NCBI GenBank assembly: GCA_002205965.3
Contig: NADL03000545.1
Coordinates: forward strand, 186,001-250,000
Length of the DNA stretch: 64,000 nucleotides
Reading direction: 5' to 3'
Origin: Kappaphycus alvarezii
Lineage: Eukaryota; Rhodophyta; Florideophyceae; Gigartinales; Solieriaceae
Shown: positions 55,074 to 64,000 of the stretch, piece by piece
How positions within the stretch are numbered: position 1 is the stretch's first letter
How the letters are laid out: every line of letters begins with the position of its first letter
Made by a program: the position numbers and the translations under genes
Notes under the pieces: generated by a model
Databases searched by the model: none
What the model was told of the DNA's origin: nothing
The model's input: the letters and a program-made list of their open reading frames with translations, nothing else

Positions 55074-56332
55074 CTACGGATACGCCGAGGCGAGCACCGA
55101 CCCGGTGAGATGAGCGACGATCCCCGAGGCGATCGCCTCGGCGACGGCGCTCTGATAGTCGGCCCGGCGCAAAAGCTCGGCTTCCTTGGGATTGGAAACG
55201 AAGGCAGTCTCGACCAAGATCGCTGGGCATCGGGCTCCAAGCAGCACATGAAGCATCGCTGCTTTAGCCCCGAGGTCACGTACCCCCGGGTGGATACGTC
55301 TGACAGCGCCGACCATTCGGCGCTGAATATCCGTCGCCAGAGCCTTCGACTCGCGGGTGCTCACCTTGGTAGCAAGATCCGCCAGAATCAGCTTCATTTC
55401 GTCGGGCGCACTCGGGCTGTCGGCGTTTTCTCGAGCAGCAAGGCGCTTGGCGTAGCGCGAGTGCGAGACATCGAGATAGTAAGTCTCTATCCCGTGCACC
55501 GATGGCGCCGGAGCGGCGTTCGCATGGACGGAAACCATCAGGTCAGCGTGGGTCTCGGAAGCCCGTGCAGCTCGGTCATCTAGACTTACGTTCATGTCAC
55601 GGTCACGCGTCATGATCACCTCGATGCCCCGAGCCTCGAGCAGCTTTTGAACACGCTTGGTCACCTCGAGATTGACGTGTTTTTCCTTGAGACCGCCTTG
55701 GCCCGTCGCACCGTCGTCGCGCCCACCATGACCAGCATCGAGGACAACCCGGTGAGCGGCCACTTTCGTCGGGAGGAAAGACCACCCGAGGCTGCCTGTT
55801 CGGGAGTGCTCCTCGGTGACGGCGCTAGAGCTGGGAGTTCGTCGCCGACGCGCTCGAGCAGACGGTTGGCTCGAGCGACCATATCCCCTTCGGGGAACTC
55901 GGCAAGCATACGCCGGAGAGTCTGGCCCATAGCTGCGAGCTCTCCAGCTCGCTCCAGTAAAGTGCTCGCCTGGTATAGGGCATCATCGGCGAGCGAGCTG
56001 GTTCGAAACTTGTCAGCGACTCGGCGATAGCGCTCCACAGCCAGATCGAGATCGCCGCGTCGGCGGCTGATATCGTAAAGGTCGTGGGTTAGCGACGCCG
56101 CCGTGTAGAGCGCTCGGGCCGCTTCGGCGGTGTCGGGAAAGTGCTCAGCAACACCCAGAAAGGCGTTGATCACTCGCTCCCAGTGATGACGATAACGCTG
56201 GCGAGCTGGCTCACCCTTAAGCTCGTAGTAGACGCTGCGAGCACGCTCGTAAGCGTCGGCCTCGGGAGTAGCCCAGGCGACGAGAGGCACCTGGGCGACC
56301 ATAAAAAGCGCAAACGCGACGCGACTCACCAT
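55074..56332 (-). CDS. N-acetylmuramoyl-L-alanine amidase (Amidase_3)
   Basis: Cleaves the amide bond between MurNAc and the stem peptide, mainly in daughter-cell separation. Signal peptide from ATG 56332 (MVSRVAFALFMVAQVPLVAWA), then a helical TPR-like domain of about 150 residues (RVINAFLGVAEHFPDTAEAA, YRRVADKFRTSSLADDALY) where E. coli AmiC has an AMIN domain, then the catalytic domain: VVLDAGHGGRDDGATG (zinc His), KEKHVNLEV (zinc Glu), LMVSVHANAAP (zinc His) and AILVETAFVSNPKEAELL (catalytic Glu). All four residues are present. One break near 55755. Divergent from the hybrid kinase. Confidence 0.92.
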
Positions 56333-56448
56333 GATCTGAACGCTAGCCGGAGCGAGAACACGCGACAATAAATCGGCGCCTATTTTGACCGGTCCGGTGT
56401 ATTGGCGTTGCGCCTTGACGGTTTGCTCAAAACGACCGTTGTCTCGGC

Positions 56449-58407
56449 GTGGACCGCAAGCGAACCGACCTCGACCGCCGTGTCAGAGAGCGTACCGTGG
56501 AGCTTCAGCAGGCTCGCGACGAGCTCGCCGAGACCGTCAGCCGTCTTCGTGAAGCCAAAGCGATGCAGGATCGCTTCTTCGCCAACGTTAATCACGAGAT
56601 CCGTACGCCTCTTTCGCTGATTTCTTTGGGTATAGACGATGTTCTCGCCCGCTTCGGTGACAGCCTCGACAAACGCGCTCACTCCAGTCTTTCCATCGCT
56701 CGTGGCGGAGTGGCAAGCCTGGTCCGCTTGGTCGATGAGCTCTTACTCGTCGCAGCCGGCCGGGAAGGAAAGTTAAGCCTCCAACGCAGCTGCCTCGACA
56801 TCGCTCTGGTGGTTCAAAGCTGCCTCCACGCCTGCTCCGCCCTCGCCGAACAAGAGACCAATATTCTGGTCTATGAGGGTCCAGAAACCCTGCGAGGGAT
56901 TTTTGACCACGCTGCTCTCGAACGAATCCTGAACAATTTGCTCTCAAATTCACTCAAGTTTTGTCGCAACTCAACAATCACTGTCTCACTCGGGGTCGAC
57001 GGAAACGACATCCTGCTCAAGGTTGCCGACGAGGGGCCGGGCATCCCAGAACCCTTGAAGGAGCGAATCTTTGAGCGCTTCGAGCAGGGCGAGATCGGAG
57101 CTTTGCGACGACGGGCAGTGGTATTGGCTTGCCATCGTCAAAGAATTGGTCGAACTCCATGGCGGCGCTGTGAGTGTACTCAACGGAGACCCGGTAGGCG
57201 CGGTGTTTTGCCTTCGACTACCCCGCGAGCCTCCGAACGACACATCCAAGACCGCAGCCGGCGGCTCCTTCGTTCCATTTCCGCCACAAATCTCTGCCCA
57301 TGAGCCGAGCGACGATCATGAATTAGAGTGCCACACGGTCGATGAAGCGGCTCCACTCATTCTTGTTGCCGAAGATGAAAACGACCTTCGTCGAGTTCTG
57401 CGATTCTCCCTAACTCAGAATGGTTTTCGCGTGGCAACCGCGCCGAACGGCACGATAGCCTTGGAGCTGGCAGTATCCTTGCGCCCCGACCTCCTTATTA
57501 CCGACGTGAATATGCCAGACATGGATGGCTACAAGCTCATCGAGGAGCTTCGAAGTGAGCCGGGAACCGGATTTCTGCCCGTCGTGATCTTAAGCGCCTA
57601 CGGCACGACGCGTGATGTCGTCACGGGACTCGACCGCGGCGCTGTCGACTACGTCCGAAAACCGGTACAAACCGAGGAATTGGTCTCCCGAGTCCACGCC
57701 CAGCTTCGTTGGCGAGAAATGGCCATTCAATTGCATGAACAAGAGAAACTATCATCGTTGGCGACACTTTCTGTCGGGCTCGCTCACGAACTTCGGAATC
57801 CGGCCAACGTTCTTGTCAACGGTCTGAGTCTCTTGGGTGATCGCTTAGAGCTCCCGAAGGCAGTTCCTCCCACGCCCTTCTCGAGGCTGTAAACGACGCC
57901 GGACGCCACCTTGCCGAGGTCTCCAAGCACTTGCTCGGTTTGGACAGGATGAGCTCACCGACATCGCACGTGAGTATCATCGAAGTTGTCGATCGCGCCG
58001 AACGTATCGTCGCCGAGAAACTTCAGCACGTGCGCTATCGAAGAAGTCTGCCACCTTGCGCCACCCGCGGCCAAGAGGCGCTATTGGCCCAGGTCTTCGT
58101 CAATCTCCTCGATAACGCCGTCCAAGCCTGCGGGGGCGGAGGCCGTGTTGAGCTTACGGCGATGCTCGAGGAAGAGCGCATTTTCATTCGGGTTCACGAT
58201 AGCGGCCCTGGTGTTCCCCCAGAGCTTCGCCGCAAGATCTTTGAGCCTTTTTTCACCACGAAAACTCAGGGTCGAGGTACAGGGCTCGGCCTGGCAACTG
58301 CGAAACGAATTCTTCTCGATGCCGACGGTGACCTTTTCGTCGAAAGCGGCCAACCATCCGTGATCACCGTAGCTCTGCCTCGAGCTAACCTAAAAATTTC
58401 AGGGTGA
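56449..58407 (+). CDS. HK-REC-HK hybrid histidine kinase without a sensor domain
   Basis: About 652 codons. GTG start opens directly in a coiled coil (RRVRERTVELQQARDELAET), then HisKA with FFANVNHEIRTPLSLI, then HATPase (LLSNSLKFCRNS, VADEGPGIPEPLKERIFERF, SGIGLAIVKELVELHGG across a break near 57105). Next comes a receiver (LILVAEDENDLRRVLRFSLT, DLLITDVNMPDMDGYKLIEE with the phospho-accepting D, VILSAYG, YVRKPV). Then a second kinase of NtrB type: SVGLAHELRNPANVLVNGLS, LLDNAVQACGGGGRVEL, VHDSGPGVPPELRRKIFEPF and TGLGLATAKRIL. Another break near 57880. An in-frame stop 33 bases upstream and divergent amiC leave no room for a sensor. Confidence 0.85.
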
Positions 58408-58451
58408 TGAAGCGCCGAGCTCCGCTGCAACCGCTGCACCGCAGGGTGTCT

Positions 58452-59212
58452 TCAGCAATCAAGTCCCGCGCGACGTCGTCCCTCTTGGGTTTTGATCGAG
58501 AAATCTTCACCGGCAAACTCAGAGGCTCCTTCACCGCACAAGAATTCAAGAGCGCGGGCGACCTCCTCGGTTGAAATATGCGACGACCAGTCGAGTTGAC
58601 TTACAGGATTGACGCCAGATTCGCGGATCATGGCTTGCATCTCCGTGGCGACGGTACCCGGGCTCAACCCGACCACCCGAATGCCCTGGGAGCCGTATTC
58701 CAGATGAGCACAGCGGGTCAGCATCAATACTGCGGCTTTCGTCGAGCAGTAATGGCTCCACCCCTCGAAAGCTCTGATGGCCGCACCTGAATGAGGTTGA
58801 TAATGGTACCTCCGCTGGATTGTTTGAGCATTCTCGGCACGGCCGCTCGCAGTCCATAAAACACACCCTTGTAATTCACGTCCGCAACGTGGACCACGCT
58901 TTCGGGTCGCTCTCGGCAATAGGCGCTATCGGATCGATCACCCGGCGTTGTTGATCAGAACATCGAGTCGCCCGTAGATACCGACGGCGCTGTCGACAAA
59001 TGCCTGAACGTCGTCGAAGTCGGTGACGTCGACGGGAATTGCCGATGCTTCTCCGCCGGCGTTGACGATCTCCTGAGCAATTGCGCTCAGCTTGTCAGCC
59101 GAACGAGCACCCAATACGAGCTTCGCTCCTCGAGCTGCGAGATAGCGAGCCGCTGTCTCGCCGATGCCTTGAGACGCGCCCGTATCGCGATCACGCATTC
59201 TTTAGCCACCAT
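58452..59212 (-). CDS. Short-chain dehydrogenase/reductase
   Basis: NAD(P)-dependent SDR, about 253 codons. The nucleotide-binding TGASQGIGE is joined to the start MVAKECVIAI across a break near 59190; LVLGARSADKL, VDVTDFDDVQAFV, RLDVLINNAG (NNAG), and the catalytic YCSTKAAVLMLTRCAHLEYG (Y-x3-K). GLSPGTVATEMQ follows. The catalytic serine lies in a broken stretch near 58800. Classical single-domain SDR; substrate not readable. Breaks also at about 58950 and 58800. Convergent with the hybrid kinase and 33 bp after the secreted protein gene upstream. Confidence 0.87.
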
Positions 59213-59245
59213 GCCGATAGACTTCTTCGGTGAACTCGGATGGGT

Positions 59246-59842
59246 CTACGACTGGGCCGGCATAATCATAATATGTGCACCCGCGGTGCCCGGAAACATG
59301 ATCCAAGGGGCTCCGGGCGGCGCTGAAGTTGGCAGACCGGTGCTCTCAGAAGTCGCATAAGGGTGTAAATCACCCAGCGCAAATAAGCTTCATCAACCGT
59401 CCCAGCTTTGGGATCATACGCCTTACCCCTCAACACGTAGAGCGTACGCGGCGACCGTGGTATTTCGAGCTTACCAGCGTCGATTTCAGCCCAACGCATT
59501 TTCAGACTCGCTTCTCGGTCTTTACCGGCCGCCGCCAAGGCTCGCCCACGTGCCATATAGGGTTCGAGATCCCGATGGTAGCAGGCCGCACTAAAACCTT
59601 CCAGCTTCGGATCGTCCGCGAGACAGACCAGATCGTTGGTGCCCGGGCGAAGCTGCACCAACGTGCCAGCGCTCGTATAACCCAAGACCCTCGCGCCATC
59701 GCGTCGATCTTCGGGAGCCGCGAGCAGTGCCGAAGCGATCTGCTCGCTCGAGCGTTTAGCCCCGACATGATCGGCCGCCTTGGCAGGGGGAGCCGCAGCA
59801 GCGAGCACAATCCACCGATCCAAAAAAATATCGATCTGCCAT
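59246..59842 (-). CDS. Secreted protein of unknown family
   Basis: About 199 codons. N-terminal signal-like segment (MADRYFF, then LDRWIVLAAAAPPAKA across a T-run break near 59825). Body: SEQIASALLAAPEDRRDGAR, VLGYTSAGTLVQLRPGTND, LVCLADDPKLEGFSAACYH, helical YMARGRALAAAGKDREASL and a C-terminal part TPYATSESTGLPTSA...PWIMFPGTAGAHIMI read after a break near 59365. Two cysteines may pair. A conserved-looking tail suggests a real family of periplasmic proteins, but I do not recognise its function. In a minus-strand pair with the SDR. Confidence 0.6.
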
Positions 59843-60094
59843 CTACGATCACTTGGGCCTCTCCTTGTTGAAACGAACCGTTAAGCTACACACTGAGCCA
59901 TCTTGCGGCAAACATGTTTCAATCTGGAATAACTTTTTGTCTTAATATCATTGCTGAAATTGATTTCCTTCAACATCTTCAGGTTTATGAGGGTTGACGA
60001 GCTGCGCGAGATACTGTAGAAGAAACGAGGTGTGGTGGTTAGCCCACCCGGACAAGGCCGGTCTGCTCCGTGTGAGGGTGAGCGAGGTTGAACG

Positions 60095-60559
60095 ATGAGC
60101 GCATCAATCGAGAATCAAATGAACGAGCACATCTCGATCGAAACCCCACAATTGATCGTTCTCGACGACGACGACGCGCAGCTTCGTATTCATCTCCGTC
60201 GGATCTCACGGGATTTGCCGAACTTGAGTGTGGTCACGACCTCTTCACCGGATTACGCCCTCGACACTATCATTGAGAGGCTTCCTCAACCCACCCTGCT
60301 CGTCACGGACCTCGATATGCCTGGGCTCGATGGTTTCGCGATGTGTCGAATCCTCAAGAACACATCGGTGCCGGTAGTCCTGGTCTCAGGAGAACTTTCC
60401 GCCGAGCGAGAGATTCAGGCACAGCGTAATGGCGCTTTGGCCTGCTTCCGAAAGCCCTTTGATATCGTCGAGCTTGTTCAACAAGTGGGTTTGGTGGAGC
60501 GCGCATTCGATCCGAGCAGCTTGATAACTGCGCACGGACCAGCCACACCATTCTCATAA
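60095..60559 (+). CDS. Response regulator receiver protein
   Basis: Intact, 154 codons. Receiver fold: IVLDDDDAQLRIHLRRISRD (acidic cluster 24-27), phospho-accepting D72 in LLVTDLDMPGLDGF, switch S98 in PVVLVSGELS, and K120 in CFRKPFDIVELV. A 20-residue polar tail follows; no output domain. Its neighbours are two kinases (the HK-REC-HK about 1.7 kb upstream and the REC-HK 125 bp downstream), so it may take phosphate from either. AGGTT precedes the ATG. The 252-bp gap before it (59843-60094) is AT-rich and probably holds its promoter. Confidence 0.88.
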   Translation: MSASIENQMNEHISIETPQLIVLDDDDAQLRIHLRRISRDLPNLSVVTTSSPDYALDTIIERLPQPTLLVTDLDMPGLDGFAMCRILKNTSVPVVLVSGELSAEREIQAQRNGALACFRKPFDIVELVQQVGLVERAFDPSSLITAHGPATPFS

Positions 60560-60645
60560 TGGTTCTATAGTTCTAGGGTCGCCGTGAAGTGAGGTTGCAG
60601 AGAGGCACAATTTCTTTCGCCACCGCCACAGCAGGGTTTCACGAA

Positions 60646-60665
60646 TGTTGCGCTAAAGTGCAACA
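60646..60665. repeat. Inverted repeat before the REC-HK kinase gene
   Basis: Eight-bp arms (TGTTGCGC / GTGCAACA, one G-T pair if RNA) around a TAAA loop, ending 18 bp before the GTG start. Could be an operator or a small leader hairpin. Confidence 0.45.
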
Positions 60666-60683
60666 CGGATAGACTCGCAAGGC

Positions 60684-61862
60684 GTGCGTTCATCCCTGCC
60701 ATATGTGCTTTATGTCGACGATGAGCCGGGCAATCGACTGATCTTCAAGACTTCATTCGAATCGCAGTACGCGATTTTGTTGGCCAAAAGTGCAGAAGAG
60801 GCCCTGGAGCTCCTCAGTAACGAAGAGCATCGCGTTGCACTGGTCATTACCGACCAGCGAATGCCAGGACTGAGTGGCAATGCACTTCTTCGGGTGTTGA
60901 AAGAAGATCACCCGAGCTGCATCCGAGCCGTGCTCACTGCTTTCAGTGAACTCGATCCGATCCTCCAAGCGATCAATGAGGGTTTGGTATCGCGCTACCT
61001 GATCAAGCCCTGCATCGCGAAGAAATGAATGAGCTGATCACTTGGGCTATGGACGTGTATCGTATCGGCGAGCAGAATTCAGCCGCCCAAGCCCGAGTGC
61101 TCGAACAAGAACGGCTAGCGACACTCGGCACGGTCTTTCAAGCAATGATCCACGACCTCAATCAGCCGCTGTCCTACTTTGTCTTGAACCTCAATCAACT
61201 CCAAACCATCGCTGAGTACTCCGACGAAATACGAGCTGCCATTGAAGGTCGGAGTTCTAAACTCGATACTGACCAGCGCTCAACGTTGGTCAAATGCATG
61301 GCACAAATGCCTTCGATCGTAGCGGATATGTTGGGCGGTGCGGAGTACCTGCAAACGGCAATGCATGACGCCAAACGCTTTGTCTCCCAAAAACACCTGG
61401 CCCGGGATACGGTGCTCACAGATCCTCATGAGGCGGTGTCGTACAGCTTCAACGTATGCCGACATCTCGCCCAGAAAGCGAAAGTCTCCCTCGAAAATGC
61501 CGTTGAGCGCACACCGATGCGACTTCTCATCGGCTACAGCGTTTTTTGCCAAATCATGATTAATTTGGTCCGAAATGCAATCCAGGCTCTTGCCGACGAG
61601 ACCGACAACCGTCACGGGAGTGTACGAATTTACACCGAGGCGACTCAAGAGCGCGTTGTCTTTTGATCGAAGATGATGGGCCGGGTATGGCTCGGACGAA
61701 ATTGCGCGCCTCGGCCGTGGATTCTACAGCACCAGAGAAGGCGGCAGCGGGATCGGAATTATGCAATGCTACCGCTTGGTTGGAATGACCGGTGGGCGCT
61801 TCACCATCGAAAGCGAGCTCGGCCGAGGCACAACTGCTCGCGTCGAGCTGCTTCGCGCGTAG
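60684..61862 (+). CDS. Hybrid kinase: N-terminal receiver and C-terminal histidine kinase
   Basis: About 393 codons. Receiver: YVLYVDDEPGNRLIFKTSF, VALVITDQRMPGLSGNALLR (phospho-accepting D), AVLTAF, RYLIKP. One lost G near 61012 splits it from the kinase part; restored, KPWHREEMNELITWA reads on, so this is one protein and not two. Kinase: LATLGTVFQAMIHDLNQPLS with the histidine, a long DHp region, NLVRNAIQALADE (N box), EDDGPGMA (G1), GSGIGIMQCYRLV (G2 after a break near 61690), and TIESELGRGTTARVELLRA. No membrane segment, so cytoplasmic. Receiver-first order allows control of the kinase by an upstream phosphodonor. Confidence 0.87.
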
Positions 61863-61893
61863 TTGGTTTTCAGAGAAGATAACACGGTACGGG

Positions 61894-64000
61894 TTACGTG
61901 TGGTTTGAAGACGCTCGCAGAGTGAGTAGAGCAACTCAAGAGCCTGCCTAGGGCTGAGCTTATCCGGCTCTACCTCACGAAGCGCTTGCTCCACCTCACG
62001 AGCCTTCTCCGGGGTTCAAAGAGCGCAAGCTGACCCTGAGTTCTCTTTGCTTTCTCGCGCCGAGAAAAAGCGATAGCCGGTAGGCCTCGTTCATCGTATT
62101 CTCCTTTTTCAAGATTTTTCAGTACCTCTTTGGCGCGCTGAACGACCACCGGAGGCAACCCTGCAAGTTCACCGACTTGAATCCCGTAGCTGCGGTTTGC
62201 AGCCTCCAACCGGAGGGTGTGGAGAAACACGATCTTGTCGTCGCGCTCGGCTACCGCCACCGAGGCGTTGCGGATCCCCGGTCGCTCGACCGCTAAGTCT
62301 GCCAATTCGTGGTAGTGCGTAGCAAACATAGCTCGACAGCCGACGACGTCGTGGAGAAATTCAGCGACTGACCATGCGATGGAGATCCCATCGAAGGTGC
62401 TGGTGCCTCGCCGATCTCATCGAGGATCACACGGAATGGCGGGTGGCATGAGTGAGGATTGTCGCCGTCTCCACCATCTCAACCATGAACGTACTTTGAC
62501 CCCGTGCGATGTCGTCGGTGCACCAACCCGAGTGAAAACCCGATCGCTGATCCCGATCTCCGCCCGTAACGCCGGAACAAACGCGCCAACGTGTGCCAAG
62601 ATCACGTGGAGTGCGGCTTGGCGCATCACGGTACTTTTTCCGGCCATGTTCGGGCCGGTGATGATGAGCAGGCGCGTCTCGTCGGTGGACAGCGACGTAT
62701 CGTTGGGAACGAAGCGCTCGCCTGGTGGCAGCATGCGTTCGAGCACCGGATGGCGTCCACCGCGAATATCGAGCGTAGGCTGATCGAGAAGCACGGGACG
62801 TACATAGCGGCCCTCATCAGCCACTTCGGCCAGGCTTGCCAGAACATCGATCTCTGAGATCGCCCGGGCCAAAGCGCGAAGACGTGGTAGATGCCCCCCA
62901 AGCTCATGAACAAACTCGGCAAAGAGCTCGTGCTCCCGGAGTTTTCGCTGTTCATCGGCACCGAGCACCTTATTTTCGTAGTCCTTGAGTTCCTCCGTGA
63001 TAAAGCGTTCGGCGTTGACCAGTGTCTGCTTACGCACGTAGTCATCCGGACCCTATCGAGCTGGGCCCTCGACACCTCCAGAAAATAACCAAACACCTTG
63101 GTGTACCGAACCTTCAGCTTCGAGATGCCAGTGCGCTCGCGTTCACGACGTTCGAGATCGTGGAGGAAACCATGGCCTTCGGTGCAGAGCGCGATGAGTT
63201 CATCGAGATCATCACGATAACCCGTGCGAAAAATGCCGCCATCGCTATCGCTGGTTGGAGGCTCATCCGACAAAGCAGAGGCCAGCACCTCGTGAATATC
63301 GGATAGCGTATCGACGCCAGAAAAACGCTCGGTCCACGTCCCCGCCACCGCGCTCACACACCCAAGCAGCTCATCAACCGGTGCTAAGGAGTCCCGCAGC
63401 ACCCCCAGATCTCGAGGGTGAGCTCGGCCAACAGCAACTCGACCAGCGAGACGCTCATATCGCGCACCCGATCCAACAAAGCGCGGAGCGCCCCACGCCT
63501 CGAACGATCATTTTTCAGCGCCTCAACCGCATCGAGCCGCGACTCAATGCGAGCGCGTTGACGAAGCGGGAAACACAGCCACTGCTCCAAACGCCGAGAT
63601 CCCATCGCTGTGCGACATCGATCGAGGTGCCACAGGAGCGACCCCTTACGTTTGGCGTCGCGCAACGTTCGATTAAGCTCGAGATTACGCCGCGTGCTTC
63701 ATCGAGAATAAGATGGTCACCGGGCCGATAGGCCCGGGTACCATCAAATGGCGAATGCGCCGGCGCTGAGTAGTCTCAGCATAGGACAACAAGCAATAAA
63801 GCGGTCGAAATAACGTTCGCTCTCAGCTTCATCCAAACCTTCGATCACCAGGCTTCCGAGTCGCTCGTTAAGCTCATCGCGGAGGGAAAAATTGCGTTCA
63901 CGGTCGAGCTCGCTACGACGAGGTCGGATGGGGATCTCGGCATGACGGGCTAAACTCGGCAGATGGTCGAAGTCCGCGGAGTTGACCCACGCTTCCCGCA
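61894..64000 (-). CDS. mutS: DNA mismatch repair protein MutS (5' end beyond the window)
   Basis: Mismatch-recognition ATPase. The window edge cuts the N-terminal mismatch-binding domain I. Visible from the edge inward: connector domain residues, the domain III entry [20 protein letters not shown], lever helices, [13 protein letters not shown], Walker [21 protein letters not shown] near 62650, the signature and Walker B region in broken frames near 62450, [12 protein letters not shown] (motif with catalytic His) and [35 protein letters not shown] follows, and the C-terminal [15 protein letters not shown] marks the end. About seven breaks; the stop is estimated at 61894-61896. Convergent with the REC-HK gene. 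Confidence 0.93.

Noticed and set aside
61012-61028. Two overlapping genes, a receiver and a separate kinase, at the ATGA near 61025
   Set aside because: Adding one G to the TGCAT turns the receiver end into KPW and runs on through REEMNELITW into the kinase, which is the usual receiver-kinase join.

Overview
The window reads as a chromosomal segment of a Gram-negative bacterium, most probably a myxobacterium or another lineage of the former Deltaproteobacteria (Myxococcota sensu lato). The evidence is a full set of outer-membrane genes (lpxD, lpxA, bamA, lolC/lolD, lnt, skp), a DUF4388 protein, a protein resembling the myxobacterial TIGR04552 family, MshEN-type proteins, several hybrid kinases and many lipoproteins. 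Base composition is moderately GC-rich. No phage, insertion sequence, CRISPR array, rRNA or convincing tRNA was seen.

Quality caveat. Most genes, including essential ones (rplS, rpsP, rpsT, trmD, guaA, lysS, bamA, murJ, mutS), are split into overlapping pieces in two or three frames. Where checked, the break is one base lost or gained in a short homopolymer. I read this as uncorrected sequencing error, not gene decay, and give whole-gene spans. The one frame change that looks biological is the programmed +1 shift in prfB.

Layout. 0-8 kb (minus): ribosome/tRNA-modification operon rpsP-khpA-rimM-trmD-rplS-yraN-rsmI, followed by a beta-oxidation set (crotonase, two acyl-CoA dehydrogenases) and a cysteine desulfurase. 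8-15.8 kb (minus): Fe-S-type PD-(D/E)XK nuclease, pyruvate phosphate dikinase and two coupled beta-propeller lipoproteins. 16-20.2 kb (plus): TatT lipoprotein, alpha/beta hydrolase, carbamate kinase, lipoprotein amidohydrolase. 20.3-24.4 kb (minus): an MshEN protein followed by guaB and guaA. 24.6-28 kb (plus): skp-lpxD-lpxA-Gfo/Idh oxidoreductase. 28-33.2 kb: a coiled-coil protein, an outer-membrane protein with an M1-peptidase-like front part, and an aminotransferase. 33-42.6 kb (minus): lnt-prfB-lysS-membrane protein-lolC-lolD-bamA.

42.7-51 kb: a PAS membrane protein with a response regulator (plus), then a minus-strand unit of TPR membrane protein, DUF4388 protein, M30-type metalloprotease lipoprotein, two small secreted proteins and ybeY. 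50.7-54.8 kb: mazG, murJ, rpsT and a TIGR04552-like gene. 55-61.9 kb: amidase amiC, a sensor-less HK-REC-HK hybrid kinase, an SDR, a secreted protein of unknown function, a response regulator and a REC-HK kinase. 61.9 kb to the edge: mutS, cut by the window.

The genes mostly serve envelope assembly (lipid A, outer-membrane protein insertion, lipoprotein maturation and sorting, peptidoglycan), translation and signalling. No complete new defence or mobile system is visible. The most interesting points are the prfB recoding site, the MshEN gene in front of guaBA, the M1-like/beta-barrel fusion, the coupled lipoprotein pair and the sensor-less double kinase.
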